Shown in pieces: positions 8,934 through 18,423 of a stretch of DNA of 40,992 nt. Source of the DNA: Actinomycetota bacterium (GTDB taxonomy: Bacteria > Actinomycetota > Acidimicrobiia > Acidimicrobiales > Ilumatobacteraceae); NCBI GenBank assembly GCA_005793215.1, contig SXPV01000064.1, positions 1-40,992 of the forward strand, given 5' to 3'. The notes below the pieces were generated by a model that did no database searches, was not told the DNA's origin, and saw only the letters and a program-made list of their open reading frames with translations. The position numbers were made by a program, and so were the translations under genes. How positions within the stretch are numbered: the first letter of the stretch is position 1; each line of letters opens with the position of its first letter.

Positions 8934-8951
8934 ATGCCGTCTGCACGGCAT
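8934..8951. promoter_or_regulatory. Perfect palindrome, candidate Rrf2 operator
   Basis: ATGCCGT and ACGGCAT form a perfect 7-bp inverted repeat around CTGC. It lies in the 108-bp divergent region, 50-67 bases upstream of the predicted rrf2 transcription start and 41 bases before the phosphodiesterase ATG. Its size and position suit a dimeric regulator controlling one or both genes; no T run follows, so it is not a terminator. Confidence 0.55.
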
Positions 8952-8992
8952 GGATCGGTGGTGCTGAGTTCGCCGCTTGACTAGGAGGGGAG

Positions 8993-10162
8993 ATGTCTGG
9001 CGCAGAGCGAACTCCGCATGCCCTGCGCGCGCCCCGCATCATCGATGCCGCGCCTCGTCGTCCGGACTACGACGGTGCGTGCGTTACCAACATCGTTCCG
9101 GCTCTTCTCGGTCCGGGCGGGGCTGATGCACTCCCTGACTTCTTTCCGCAGGTGGCTCGTGGTGCAAGACAAGTAGTGCTCTTGGTGGTTGATGGACTCG
9201 GCTGGCACCAGCTGCAAGATCGGATCGTCAACGTGCCCGCCAGCACCACCACCCTGGCGTCGATGCAGGGATCTTCCATCACCACCATCGCCCCCACCAC
9301 GACGGTGACCGCACTCACCTCCATCTCCACTGGCGCTGCACCGGGAGAACATGGGCTCGTTGGGTATCGAATCGACTTCGCTGGGCAGGTCGTGCAGATG
9401 CTTCGCTGGGCAGACGACCGTGGCGATGTTCGCCGTCGTCTCATGCCGCGTGACGTGCAACCGTGTCCACCATTTCTCGGCGCCTCGATACCGGTGCTGT
9501 CCAAGGCGGAATTTGATGGCACCGCGTTCACCGAGTCGCACCTGCGCGATCAACGCATGTTCAGCTGGCGTGCGGCATCCAGCATGGTGGTTGATGTTCG
9601 CAATTTGTTGGCGCGTGGAGAGAGGTTCGTGTACTGCTATTACGACGGCATCGACAAGATTGCACACGAGCGTGGATTCGGGGACCACTACGACGCCGAA
9701 CTTCTCACCGTCGACCGAATGATTGCAGACATCGCGTCCGTGTTGCCGCAAGATGCCGTGTTGCTCGTGACCGCCGATCACGGTCAGGTCATGGTCGGCG
9801 AGCACACGATGATGTTGGCTTCCGAGGTGACGAGTCGCCTGACGCACCAGTCGGGCGAAGGTCGGTTCCGCTGGCTGCACGTGAAGAACGGGCGAGTGGA
9901 CGATGTGGCGGCCTTGGCAAAGAGCCATCACGGTGATGTGGCATGGGTCATGACGCGTGACGAGATGATCGAACAGGGGTACTTCGGGCGCCGCGTCAAC
10001 GATGTCGTTCGTCGTCGCCTCGGAGACGTTGCTGTCATGGCCAAATACGAGGTGAGCTTCGACGATCCAGCCGACAAGACCTACTTCCAGTTGCAGTGTC
10101 GGCACGGCTCACTCACCTCAGCAGAGGTTGATGTGCCGTTGTTGGCGCTCGGCGCTCGCTGA
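8993..10162 (+). CDS. Alkaline phosphatase superfamily protein (nucleotide pyrophosphatase/phosphodiesterase-like)
   Basis: A 389-aa member of the type I phosphodiesterase/nucleotide pyrophosphatase group, which uses two metal ions and a threonine or serine nucleophile to split phosphoester bonds. Metal-ligand motifs visible are VVDGLGWHQ (D67), the nucleophile region APTTTVTALTS (Thr 102-104), the internal YYDGIDKIAHE and the late TADHGQVMV. There is no signal peptide or membrane segment, so it should be cytoplasmic. The substrate is unknown. A strong Shine-Dalgarno (AGGAGGGGAG) precedes the ATG. It diverges from rrf2 and precedes bpa by 15 nt. Confidence 0.85.
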   Translation: MSGAERTPHALRAPRIIDAAPRRPDYDGACVTNIVPALLGPGGADALPDFFPQVARGARQVVLLVVDGLGWHQLQDRIVNVPASTTTLASMQGSSITTIAPTTTVTALTSISTGAAPGEHGLVGYRIDFAGQVVQMLRWADDRGDVRRRLMPRDVQPCPPFLGASIPVLSKAEFDGTAFTESHLRDQRMFSWRAASSMVVDVRNLLARGERFVYCYYDGIDKIAHERGFGDHYDAELLTVDRMIADIASVLPQDAVLLVTADHGQVMVGEHTMMLASEVTSRLTHQSGEGRFRWLHVKNGRVDDVAALAKSHHGDVAWVMTRDEMIEQGYFGRRVNDVVRRRLGDVAVMAKYEVSFDDPADKTYFQLQCRHGSLTSAEVDVPLLALGAR

Positions 10163-10177
10163 TAGAACTAAGCCACC

Positions 10178-10660
10178 ATGAGCGACACCACTCCCGAACG
10201 CGGCGAGTTGCTGAACGGCTTGGCCGCGCTGAGCTCCGACGGCGACACCAACTCCAACGGCGATGAGACCGTGCAGGAGCCGGCAAAGGTGATGCGAATC
10301 GGGTCCATGATCAAGGGTTTGCTCGAAGAGGTGCGTCAGATGCAGCTGGACTTGCCGAGTCGCGAGCGACTAGCAGAAATCTACGAACGGTCGATCGTGG
10401 AAATCGCAGACGCCATCTCGCCCGATCTTCGCGAGGAGTTGCAAACGCTGGCACTTCCCTTCAAGGACGGCGAGGTTCCCAGCGACGCAGAATTGCGAGT
10501 TGCGAAGGCACAACTCGTGGGATGGCTCGAAGGTCTCTTTCATGGCATTCAGGCAACGTTGTTTGCCCAGCAGTTGGCCGCGCGTCAGCAACTCGAGCAA
10601 ATGCGTCAGCTCCCGGCGTCGGGTGCCACGGTGCCGGAGCGACCCGGCACGTACATTTAG
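10178..10660 (+). CDS. bpa: Bacterial proteasome activator Bpa/PafE
   Basis: Bpa is an ATP-independent ring that docks on the actinobacterial 20S proteasome and opens its gate for unfolded substrates. The 160-aa protein has the family core: EPAKVMRIGSMIKGLLEEVR, then LREELQTLALPF and VPSDAELRVAKAQLVGWLEG. This is nearly identical in pattern to the mycobacterial protein (Rv3780) as I recall it. The C-terminus GTYI is a penultimate-tyrosine (HbYX-like) tail, the part that inserts into the proteasome pockets. The presence of this gene implies a 20S proteasome elsewhere in the genome. The N-terminal 35 residues are acidic and probably disordered. Confidence 0.94.
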   Translation: MSDTTPERGELLNGLAALSSDGDTNSNGDETVQEPAKVMRIGSMIKGLLEEVRQMQLDLPSRERLAEIYERSIVEIADAISPDLREELQTLALPFKDGEVPSDAELRVAKAQLVGWLEGLFHGIQATLFAQQLAARQQLEQMRQLPASGATVPERPGTYI

Positions 10661-10710
10661 CCGCTTTACGCCGAAAACCGTCAGTCGCTCGGGGCGTCGG
10701 AGCCCGCTGG

Positions 10711-10716
10711 TACTCT
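10711..10716 (+). promoter_or_regulatory. Candidate -10 box of dnaE promoter
   Basis: TACTCT lies 13 nt before the dnaE ATG at 10730, giving a predicted leader of about 7 nt without a ribosome binding site. Only the TAnnnT pattern supports it. Confidence 0.35.
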
Positions 10717-10729
10717 CGGCTTTCCTGCG

Positions 10730-13700
10730 ATGGCCTCTTCGTTCACTCACCTCCATGTCCACACCGAGTTCTCGATGCTCGATGGGGCGGCACGCGTCGA
10801 CGAACTCATCGAACGTGCCGTCAGTGACGGTCAGCCAGGTATCGGCATCACCGATCACGGCAACATGTACGGAGTTTTGGAGTTCTATCAAACGTGTCGA
10901 AGCGCGGGAATCAATCCGATCATCGGCACCGAGGCCTACATGGCCTACGAGTCGCGATTCGAACGACCACAGCGTCGCGGCCAGATCGACGACTCGGGTG
11001 GCGACACCGAGGCCGGGCGCAAACTGTATTACCACCTCACGCTCTTGTGCGAGAACAACACGGGCTATCGCAACCTGATCAAGTTGTCGAGTCAGGCCTT
11101 CCTGGAGGGTTACTACTACCAACCTCGAATGGACTGGGAACTCCTCGAGCGACATCATGAGGGCATCATCGCCACCACGGGATGCTTGGGTGGGCACGTG
11201 CTCCAGGCGCTCATGCGCAACGACTACGACGAGGCAAAGCGCACCGCAGGCCGCCTGCAGGACATCTTCGGGCGTGACAACTTGTTCGTCGAACTACAGG
11301 ATCACGGCATTGCCGACCAGCGTCGCACGATGGGCGACTTGATCAAGATCGCGAGCGAGATCGACGCACCGCTTCTTGCCACCAACGATTCCCACTACGT
11401 ACACCGACACGATGCGGAGGCCCATGACGCGTTGTTGTGCGTACAGACGGGATGCACCATCGCCGACCCGAAGCGATTCAAGTTCGAGGGGGAGGAGCAC
11501 TACCTCAAGACCTCTGCAGAGATGCGTCAGTTGTTTCGCGACACACCCGAGGCCTGCGACAACACGTTGTGGATCGCCGAGCGGGCCAACACCACGATCG
11601 AGTTCGGCAAGTTCGTGCTGCCCGACTTCCCGATTCCGGCTGGTTTTACGGATGACCGCTCGTATCTCGAGCATCTCGCACGTCAGGGTGCAACCGAGCG
11701 CTGGGGAAACGAGGTTCCCAAGGCGGTAGTGGAGCGACTCGCGTACGAGTTGAAGGTCATCTGCGACATGGGTTTCGCCTCGTACTTTCTCATCGTGTGG
11801 GATCTCATTCGGCATGCGCGCGAGCAGGGCATTCGCGTGGGTCCTGGGCGCGGTTCGGCTGCCGGATGTGCGGTGGCCTACGCACTACGAATTACCGATC
11901 TTGATCCCGTGAAGTACGACCTGCTGTTCGCACGCTTCCTCAACCCGGACCGAGTGTCGATGCCCGACATCGACATGGACTTCGACTCCCGCTATCGCGA
12001 CGAGATGATTCGTTACGCCGCCGAGAAGTATGGCCGCGACCATGTTGCGCAAATCATCACCTTCGGCACCATCAAGGCTCGCAATGCGGTGCGCGATGCA
12101 GCACGAGTTCTCGGTCACCCCTACGCCACCGGGGATCGAATCGCCAAGTTGATGCCACCTGTGGTCATGGGTCGTGACACGCCGCTGCGGTATTGCTTCG
12201 AGCAGGACGACAAGCACATGGACGGCTTTCGCGCCGCTGCCGACCTGCGGGCACTCTGCGAAACCGATGCCGAAGCCAAACGCGTGGTGGATGTCGCGCG
12301 AGGACTGGAGGGTCTGAAGCGATCCGTCGGTATTCACGCAGCGGCGGTGGTGATCACCAAGGAACCACTCACGGAGTATCTCCCTATTCAGCGCAAGCCG
12401 GAGCCTGGTCGCAAACCCGAGGAGTCTCCGGTCGTTACTCAATACGAAATGCACGGTGTCGAGTCCCTCGGCCTGTTGAAGATGGACATCCTCGGATTGC
12501 GCAATCTCGACGTCATCACCGATGCCGAGCTACTCATTCGCAAGAAGCGGCCCGATTTCGACATCAACGACATTCCGCTCGATGATCCCAAGACGTATCA
12601 ACTGTTGGCTTCAGCCAACACCATCGGCGTGTTCCAGTTGGAGTCCACGCCCATGCGCGCACTCCTGCGCTCGCTGCTTCCGCGCCGATTCGAGGACATC
12701 GCCGCCGTTCTGGCGTTGTACCGCCCGGGTCCGATGGCAGAGAATATGCACAACGACTACGCCGACTTCAAAAACGCGCGCAAGCCGTCGCGTTTCTTCC
12801 ACAACGATGCCACCGAGGTACTGGGGGACACGTACGGCCTGATGATCTATCAGGAAAGCATCATGCGGGTTGCCCAAAAATTTGCCGGCTACTCGCTCTC
12901 GGAAGCCGACTCGTTGCGCAAAGCGTGCGCCAAGAAGGATCCCGTTGCGATGGCCGAGCAGCGACCCAAGTTCGTCGGTGGATGTGCCGAGCGCGGATAC
13001 GGCGAGTCGCTCGGGCGCGAACTCTTCGGCATCATCGAGAAGTTCGCCGACTACGCGTTCACCAAGAGTCACGCGTTCGGCTACGGACTCATCACGTATC
13101 AAACTGCGTGGTTGAAGGCGCACTACCCGGTGGAATATTTCGCATGTCTCCTCACGTCAGTGAAGGGCAACAATGATCGCGCAGCGCTCTACCTGTCGGA
13201 CGCAGGCAGCAACCAGGTGACTGTTCGTACTCCCGACATCAACGATTCCGGTGTCGACTTTGCGCCGATCGAAGGTCAGTTGGCAGTGAGCTTCGGTTTG
13301 TCGGGAATTCGAAACGTCGGCGAAGGCGTCGCTGCGCTCATCGTGGAGACACGGGAAAAGACGGGAAAGTTCGAGTCGTTTTACGACGTCCTCGATCGGG
13401 TTCCCGAACAGGCACTGAACAAGCGCACCTTGGAGTCCCTCATCAAAGCCGGGGCCTTCGATTCGCTCGGTCATCCGCGTCGTGGACTGCTGTTGGTCTT
13501 CGAATCCCTCGTCGACCAGGCACTCGTTCGTCGTCGCGAACGCGACCAAGGCGTGATGAGTTTGTTCGGCGATGACCAGTCCCAGACCGACGGCTACTCC
13601 GAACGAGCCGAAATTCCCGATCTGGTGTTCGACAAGTCCGAGCAATTGCGATTGGAGAAGGAGATGCTCGGTTTCTACGTGAGCGACCATCCGCTGCGTG

Positions 13701-14242
13701 GCCTGGAAACCGTGATGGGTCGTCGCGTCACGTGTCCCATCGTGGAAGTACCCGATCGAACGGAGGACAACCTCGTGCTCGGGGGTGTCGTGGTCGGGGT
13801 CGACCGAAAGTTCACACGCAAAGGCGAGCAGATGGCCACCTTCACCTTGGAAGATCTCGCCGGTGCAATCGAAGTCACCGTCTTCCCGCGACTGTTCGCC
13901 ACACAGGGACACCTCGTGGTGGACGATCAGATCGTGATCATTCGCGGGCGACTGGATCGTCGCGACGATGGCCGAACGTCGCTCATGGCATCCGACATCA
14001 GCGTGGTGGATGTTCCCAAGAACGGTATTGAGTCGTTGCACATCGACTTTGCACGTCGCGCGGTGACTCCGGACGAAATCGCCGATGTACGTGGGCTGTT
14101 GGAGTCGCATCCCGGTGATTCCCCGGTGTTCCTCACGTTCGGCGCCAAGGTGGTGGCACTCGGCCCGGAGTATTCGGTGGATATAGGAAAGGTCATCGGC
14201 TTGTTGCGCGCCAAGTTTGGTGAAGCCGTAACGATTCAATAG
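10730..14242 (+). CDS. dnaE: DNA polymerase III alpha subunit
   Basis: Replicative polymerase, 1170 aa. An N-terminal PHP domain carries all nine metal-site positions known from mycobacterial DnaE1: H9, H11, D18, H43, E68, H102, C152, D220 and H222. This predicts an active PHP 3'-5' proofreading exonuclease. The polymerase catalytic aspartates are D413 and D415 in PDIDMDFD and D586 in MDILGLRNL. A helix-hairpin-helix region (about 830-880) and a C-terminal OB-fold (about 990-1065; VDRKFTRKGEQMATFTLED) follow. This is the housekeeping DnaE1 type rather than the error-prone DnaE2 by length and context. Confidence 0.97.
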   Translation: MASSFTHLHVHTEFSMLDGAARVDELIERAVSDGQPGIGITDHGNMYGVLEFYQTCRSAGINPIIGTEAYMAYESRFERPQRRGQIDDSGGDTEAGRKLYYHLTLLCENNTGYRNLIKLSSQAFLEGYYYQPRMDWELLERHHEGIIATTGCLGGHVLQALMRNDYDEAKRTAGRLQDIFGRDNLFVELQDHGIADQRRTMGDLIKIASEIDAPLLATNDSHYVHRHDAEAHDALLCVQTGCTIADPKRFKFEGEEHYLKTSAEMRQLFRDTPEACDNTLWIAERANTTIEFGKFVLPDFPIPAGFTDDRSYLEHLARQGATERWGNEVPKAVVERLAYELKVICDMGFASYFLIVWDLIRHAREQGIRVGPGRGSAAGCAVAYALRITDLDPVKYDLLFARFLNPDRVSMPDIDMDFDSRYRDEMIRYAAEKYGRDHVAQIITFGTIKARNAVRDAARVLGHPYATGDRIAKLMPPVVMGRDTPLRYCFEQDDKHMDGFRAAADLRALCETDAEAKRVVDVARGLEGLKRSVGIHAAAVVITKEPLTEYLPIQRKPEPGRKPEESPVVTQYEMHGVESLGLLKMDILGLRNLDVITDAELLIRKKRPDFDINDIPLDDPKTYQLLASANTIGVFQLESTPMRALLRSLLPRRFEDIAAVLALYRPGPMAENMHNDYADFKNARKPSRFFHNDATEVLGDTYGLMIYQESIMRVAQKFAGYSLSEADSLRKACAKKDPVAMAEQRPKFVGGCAERGYGESLGRELFGIIEKFADYAFTKSHAFGYGLITYQTAWLKAHYPVEYFACLLTSVKGNNDRAALYLSDAGSNQVTVRTPDINDSGVDFAPIEGQLAVSFGLSGIRNVGEGVAALIVETREKTGKFESFYDVLDRVPEQALNKRTLESLIKAGAFDSLGHPRRGLLLVFESLVDQALVRRRERDQGVMSLFGDDQSQTDGYSERAEIPDLVFDKSEQLRLEKEMLGFYVSDHPLRGLETVMGRRVTCPIVEVPDRTEDNLVLGGVVVGVDRKFTRKGEQMATFTLEDLAGAIEVTVFPRLFATQGHLVVDDQIVIIRGRLDRRDDGRTSLMASDISVVDVPKNGIESLHIDFARRAVTPDEIADVRGLLESHPGDSPVFLTFGAKVVALGPEYSVDIGKVIGLLRAKFGEAVTIQ

Positions 14243-14269
14243 TCCACGTGGTGTCGAACCGTCACCTGT

Positions 14270-14279
14270 CTGAATTCAG
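14270..14279. promoter_or_regulatory. Palindrome CTGAATTCAG upstream of the gene at 14303
   Basis: A perfect 10-bp palindrome followed by ATTTTTG. It lies 24-33 bases before the predicted start of the following gene, where a -35 element or operator would be. It is too short a hairpin to be a convincing dnaE terminator. Confidence 0.3.
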
Positions 14280-14290
14280 ATTTTTGCTGG

Positions 14291-14296
14291 CAGACT
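14291..14296 (+). promoter_or_regulatory. Weak candidate -10 box for the gene at 14303
   Basis: CAGACT ends 6 nt before the GTG at 14303, the spacing seen at other leaderless genes here, but its first base departs from TAnnnT. Confidence 0.25.
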
Positions 14297-14302
14297 AGAC
14301 GT

Positions 14303-14956
14303 GTGAAAATCGCTACTCGCGACGCGAGCGCGTTGACTGACGCCGACCTGGACGAATTCGCAGCGATGGGTGGTGCTTTCGGCATCGGTGCAGTGTCCAA
14401 GGCCAAGGACTCATGGGTGCTGGCAACGACTGCCTACGACGGCAAGACCCTTGCTGGTTTCATGTTCCTCACACTCGAGCGTCTGGGCGGCACGCCGTGC
14501 GTCGTCATGGGTCTGTTGAGCGTCAAGCGCACGTCCAAACGTGATGCAGCGATGAAGGGTCTCATGACGGAGGCCTACCACCGTGCGTTGATGGCGTTTC
14601 CTGACGAGGACGTCGTCATTGGTGCACGTTTCGTCACACCAGCCGGACTGGAAGCCTTCTCGGCAGTCACCAGCATGATTCCGCGTCCCAAGTACAACGC
14701 CGTTGGAGAAGAGCGTGCATGGGGACGGCGACTGGCTCGCCGATACGCCATCGAGCCGCAATACGATCCGGCATCGTTCATCGCCAAAACCAATGCGCAG
14801 TCCGGTTTCATCGACTACGAACCCGTGACGAAGCCGAAGATTGCCCCGGAAATCTCCGCGTTCTTCAAGGGCGTGAACGTTGCCAAAGGCGGCGTACTCA
14901 TCGTTCATGGCTGGACCATGGCCGAGTCGCTGGCCAAACTCGGCAAGAAGCGCTGA
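14303..14956 (+). CDS. Conserved protein of unknown function (possible acetyltransferase fold)
   Basis: I do not recognise this 217-aa protein with certainty. The first 125 residues alternate in a way that resembles a GNAT acetyltransferase fold (strands GKTLAGFMFLTLERL and CVVMGLLSVKRT, then a helix MKGLMTEAYHRALM and strand DVVIGARF), but a clear acetyl-CoA pyrophosphate loop is not obvious. The C-terminal part has several Lys-Pro segments (TKPKIAPEISAFFKG) and ends LAKLGKKR. No membrane segment or signal peptide. The start is GTG, chosen because the frame closes shortly upstream and because of the 6-nt spacing to a -10-like hexamer. It is followed after 12 nt by the nitroreductase gene and probably forms an operon with it. 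Confidence 0.7.
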   Translation: MKIATRDASALTDADLDEFAAMGGAFGIGAVSKAKDSWVLATTAYDGKTLAGFMFLTLERLGGTPCVVMGLLSVKRTSKRDAAMKGLMTEAYHRALMAFPDEDVVIGARFVTPAGLEAFSAVTSMIPRPKYNAVGEERAWGRRLARRYAIEPQYDPASFIAKTNAQSGFIDYEPVTKPKIAPEISAFFKGVNVAKGGVLIVHGWTMAESLAKLGKKR

Positions 14957-14968
14957 CTCGGCGTCGCC

Positions 14969-15637
14969 GTGAGCGATGCCACGCCGTACGCCGTGAATGA
15001 TGCAAGCCCGACGCCGTTCGAGCGATTGGTGTCCACTCGACGAATGGTGCGAGCGTTCCGACCGGATCCCATCGATCGGGGTCTCCTTGCCCGTCTCGTG
15101 AACTCGGCGACACGGTCGCCGTCGGCAGGAAGAACACAAGGATGGAATTTGGTCGTACTCGAAGGTGCGCAGACCGAAACCTTCTGGTCGGCAACCATGA
15201 CCAGCGAGACTCGATCCGCGTTTCGCTGGCAGCATCTCTTTGCGGCACCGCTCATTGCGTTGTCCTTCGCCGACCCACAGGCATACCTCGACCGCTACTC
15301 GGAGAACGACAAGTCGAAGTCCGATCTCGGTGGATCACTCGACGCGTGGCCAACTCCGTACTGGACCGTTGACGCGTCGTTCGCGACGATGACACTGTTG
15401 CTGGCGGCGCACGACGCTGGTGTGGGTGCGCTGTTCTTTGGAGTCTTTCGTGGCGAAGCCGAATTGCGGACCGCACTCGGGATTCCGCCACGACTGCAGC
15501 TCATCGGGGCAATCGCAATGGGGTACGAACGGGTACCCACCTCAGCCGAACGCGACGATGCCGCATTCGGCGCCGGTCTGAGCGCTGGTCGCAGGCGCGC
15601 CGAAGCCGACGAGGTTGTTCACTTCAACGGTTGGTGA
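14969..15637 (+). CDS. Nitroreductase family protein
   Basis: An FMN-dependent oxidoreductase of the nitroreductase fold, 222 aa. The FMN-binding N-terminus reads [16 protein letters not shown], followed by the family segment [20 protein letters not shown], and the later [21 protein letters not shown] and [17 protein letters not shown] match the helix and dimer-interface part of the fold. The physiological substrate cannot be named; related enzymes act on quinones, nitro compounds or in cofactor maturation. GTG start, 12 nt after its neighbour. Its 3' end overlaps the 3' end of the convergent DUF255 gene by 14 nt (15624-15637). Confidence 0.85.
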   Translation: MSDATPYAVNDASPTPFERLVSTRRMVRAFRPDPIDRGLLARLVNSATRSPSAGRTQGWNLVVLEGAQTETFWSATMTSETRSAFRWQHLFAAPLIALSFADPQAYLDRYSENDKSKSDLGGSLDAWPTPYWTVDASFATMTLLLAAHDAGVGALFFGVFRGEAELRTALGIPPRLQLIGAIAMGYERVPTSAERDDAAFGAGLSAGRRRAEADEVVHFNGW

Positions 15638-17666
15638 GCGCACCTCGTAGTGCCGCCACCAGTTCGTCACGGCTAGCAGCAGGGGCCTGACACGCGTATT
15701 GGCGGCACACGTATGCCAAACCGTCCCGACGATCCGCAAAGAGCGGAGAGGGAAACGACTCACCCCATGCCAGCACCACGGTGGGCAACCACTGCCCATG
15801 GATCAGCTGCACCAATTCGCCACGCTTTCCGGTGACCACCACTTCCGTGGGACCGACATGGCGAAGGTGTAGCGCGCAGAGCAAGTGGGGAAATGCGGTT
15901 GGTGCACTCTCCACGATGCGGGCGAGCAATTTTAAGATGGCATCGGCGTGGTCTCGAAAGCGCTCATCGCCGGTGAGAGCGGCGAGTCGGTGGAGTGCGA
16001 GCGCGGCAACGGAATTTGCCGACGGTGTTGCGTTGTCGATGAGATCTTTTTGACGAACGATCAGGCGCTCGCCATCGTCGGGCGTGGTGAACAATCCGCC
16101 ATCACTCGGGTCCCAGTGGTGTGTGAGCAATTGATCGGCTGCTTCGCGCGCAAGGGTGACCCAACGGGCCATTCCCGACAACTCGTACAGGCGGGTGAAT
16201 GCGTCCACCAAATTGGCAAGGTCGGCAGCCATGGCGAGGTGTTTGGGGGTTGCATCGCGGTGCCACGTACGAAACCATCGTCCGTCACTGCGTCGCATGG
16301 TGGTGGACAGGAAATTTCCGGCGCGCTGTGCGGCAGCCGCCCATTCGTCATTGGCGAAGGCACTTGCTGCTTCTGCAAGTGACGACACCATGAGCGCATT
16401 CCATTCGGTGATGACCTTGTCGTCGCGCAATGGGCGATGCCGGGTGTTTCGGGCCGCAAGCAGCAGCGATCGAATGGTTTCCACGTCCTCGTTGCGTGTC
16501 AGTCGCCCGCGCTGGGAGATGCGACAGGGAATCGATTTTCCCTCGAAGTTGCCGGCGTCGGTGATGTCGTACCACGACAACGCCAGCTCAACGAGGTGTT
16601 CGGGCACGATGCGTCGCACCTGTTCGGGGGTAAAGACGTAGAAATGTCCTTCGTGGGAGTGTCTGGACTCGTCCAGGGAGTCGGCATCCTCCGCGCTGTA
16701 GAAGGCACCTTCTGGTGAGCACAAATCCCTCAAGACGTAACCGATGGTCTCTTCCACCACCTGACGCCAACGTGGCTCATGCATCACCATCGATGCATGG
16801 AGGTACGGCCGAACGAGCAGTGCTTGGTCGTACAGCATCTTCTCGAAGTGCGGCACCAACCACTTCTCGTCCACGCTGTAGCGAGAGAATCCACCACCGA
16901 GGTGGTCGTACATACCGCCCGACGCCATGGCGTCCAGCGAAGTGGTGATGATCGTACGAGTCCTCGCAGACTCGTCATTCAGGTACGAGCGCAGCAGCAA
17001 TTCGAGCGCCATCGTCGACGGAAACTTCGGTGCCGAGCCGAAACCGCCCCAAGCGTCGTCGAAGGTTCCGTCCAGCTGAGCCACGGCTGCGGCAAAGACG
17101 TCGATTGGCGGCAGCTGTGGATTGGTGGAGATCTGCGACGTTCGCCCGATGTTGTCCACCAGCGCGGCGACGTTGTTGGTGATGTCCTCGCGGCGGTTGC
17201 GCCATGCGTCGTCGATCGCCGACATCAACTGCAGGAACGTGGGTTTCGGGTAGTAGGTGCCACCGAAGAACGGCTGGGCATCAGGAGTGAGGAACACGGT
17301 CATCGGCCAGCCGCCGCGTCCCGTCATTGCTTGGACGGCGTCCATGTACACGCTGTCGACATCCGGGCGCTCCTCGCGGTCGACCTTCACGTTCACGAAG
17401 AGTCGGTTCATCACGTCGGCAACCTCGACGTCTTCGAATGACTCGTGCGCCATCACGTGACACCAGTGGCAGGCAGAGTAGCCAACCGACAAGAGAACGG
17501 GAACCTCACGACGCTTTGCCTCTGCAAACGCTTCGTCACACCAGGGCCACCATGCCACGGGATTGTCGCGATGTTGACGAAGGTACGGCGAAGATTCGTC
17601 GCCGAGTCGGTTCCCGCCGTGTGGCGTCGCCACGTCGTTATGCGCCAACGGCGTGGTATCCGCCAT
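15624..17666 (-). CDS. DUF255 thioredoxin-domain protein (YyaL/SSP411 family)
   Basis: A 680-aa protein with an N-terminal thioredoxin-like DUF255 domain (about residues 20-180) and a C-terminal alpha/alpha toroid resembling N-acylglucosamine 2-epimerases and glycosidases. The redox site is ACHWC with C66 and C69, followed by [10 protein letters not shown] and [16 protein letters not shown], all hallmarks of the family. Its biochemical role is unknown in bacteria. The ATG at 17666 overlaps the end of fabI by 29 nt; a GTG at 17633, after the fabI stop, is the alternative. Arrangement and overlap indicate co-transcription with fabI. Confidence 0.88.
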   Translation of the reverse strand: MADTTPLAHNDVATPHGGNRLGDESSPYLRQHRDNPVAWWPWCDEAFAEAKRREVPVLLSVGYSACHWCHVMAHESFEDVEVADVMNRLFVNVKVDREERPDVDSVYMDAVQAMTGRGGWPMTVFLTPDAQPFFGGTYYPKPTFLQLMSAIDDAWRNRREDITNNVAALVDNIGRTSQISTNPQLPPIDVFAAAVAQLDGTFDDAWGGFGSAPKFPSTMALELLLRSYLNDESARTRTIITTSLDAMASGGMYDHLGGGFSRYSVDEKWLVPHFEKMLYDQALLVRPYLHASMVMHEPRWRQVVEETIGYVLRDLCSPEGAFYSAEDADSLDESRHSHEGHFYVFTPEQVRRIVPEHLVELALSWYDITDAGNFEGKSIPCRISQRGRLTRNEDVETIRSLLLAARNTRHRPLRDDKVITEWNALMVSSLAEAASAFANDEWAAAAQRAGNFLSTTMRRSDGRWFRTWHRDATPKHLAMAADLANLVDAFTRLYELSGMARWVTLAREAADQLLTHHWDPSDGGLFTTPDDGERLIVRQKDLIDNATPSANSVAALALHRLAALTGDERFRDHADAILKLLARIVESAPTAFPHLLCALHLRHVGPTEVVVTGKRGELVQLIHGQWLPTVVLAWGESFPSPLFADRRDGLAYVCRQYACQAPAASRDELVAALRGALTNR

Positions 17667-18405
17667 CGACGTGCACGATCTCGCCCGTGGTGGCAGGAAA
17701 CCAGTCGGACAACAGCGCACAACATGCGCGAGCCACGGCGGAGGAATCGTGGATGTCCCAGCCAAGCGGAGCGCGCTGGCTCCAGATGTCCTCGAACTGC
17801 GCAAACGACGGAATGGACTTTGCGGCCATGGTGCGGATCGGTCCGGCTGCCACCAAGTTGCAACGAATTCGGCGAGGCCCAAGTTCTCGTGCGAGATACC
17901 TGCTGGTGGATTCGAGCGCCGATTTGGCCACGCCCATCCAGTTGTATGCCGGCCATGCGACGGTGTTGTCGAAGTCGAGTCCGACGATGCTGCCGCCGTT
18001 GGTCATGAGCGGAACGAACGCGTCGGCGAGGGTCTTCAAGGAGTAGGCCGAAACGTGAACGGCAACGGACACGTCGTCCCACGTGGCGGCCATGAGATCG
18101 TCCCCCAGACAGGCGGCTGGTGCAAACCCGATGGAGTGCAACACGCCATCGACTCCACCAAGGTGTTGCTCGGCTGCAGCGCGCGCAGAGGCGACATGAT
18201 CCGGATTGGTCACATCGAACTCAGCGACCGGCGCGGGCGAGGGGAGTTTCCTGGCGGTGCGCTCGGTGATGGAGAGTCCGCGTCCGGCGCCGGTGAGCAT
18301 CACGGAGGCACCTTGCTCCTGTGCCAACTTGGCGACTCCGAATGCCAACGACGCGTCGGTGAGGACGCCAGTGATTACCAGCCGCTTTCCAGCAAGAATC
18401 GTCAC
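17638..18405 (-). CDS. fabI: Enoyl-[acyl-carrier-protein] reductase, InhA type
   Basis: NADH-dependent reductase for the last step of each fatty-acid elongation cycle. The 255-aa protein starts with the family form of the cofactor loop ([19 protein letters not shown]) and has the catalytic pair Y154 and K161 in [12 protein letters not shown], followed by [12 protein letters not shown]. These stretches are especially close to mycobacterial InhA (YNWMTVAKSALE). No fabG lies next to it, unlike the mycobacterial fabG1-inhA operon; a DUF255 gene follows. Start is GTG at 18405; a minus-strand -10 box TACCGT ends exactly 6 nt upstream, so the mRNA is probably leaderless. Confidence 0.95.
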   Translation of the reverse strand: MTILAGKRLVITGVLTDASLAFGVAKLAQEQGASVMLTGAGRGLSITERTARKLPSPAPVAEFDVTNPDHVASARAAAEQHLGGVDGVLHSIGFAPAACLGDDLMAATWDDVSVAVHVSAYSLKTLADAFVPLMTNGGSIVGLDFDNTVAWPAYNWMGVAKSALESTSRYLARELGPRRIRCNLVAAGPIRTMAAKSIPSFAQFEDIWSQRAPLGWDIHDSSAVARACCALLSDWFPATTGEIVHVDGGYHAVGA

Positions 18406-18410
18406 GTCGC

Positions 18411-18417
18411 TACGGTA
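18411..18417. promoter_or_regulatory. Overlapping bidirectional -10 boxes for fabI and npdG
   Basis: The heptamer TACGGTA reads as TACGGT on the plus strand (18411-18416, 7 nt before the npdG ATG) and TACCGT on the minus strand (18417-18412, 6 nt before the fabI GTG). The two start codons are separated by only 18 bases, which leaves no room for leaders or ribosome binding sites. Confidence 0.6.
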
Positions 18418-18423
18418 GTGGAC

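Noticed and set aside
8981-10105. Minus-strand open frame of 374 codons opposite the phosphodiesterase-like gene
   Set aside because: The plus strand has clear metal-binding motifs and a strong ribosome binding site; the minus frame shows no domain.
13157-14239. Minus-strand open frame of 360 codons opposite the end of dnaE
   Set aside because: Antisense shadow of the conserved polymerase sequence, His/Gln-rich and without motif.
17653-18423. Upstream in-frame extension of npdG across fabI
   Set aside because: This stretch is antisense to fabI; the Rossmann motif begins a few residues after the ATG at 18424, and the promoter geometry fits that start.
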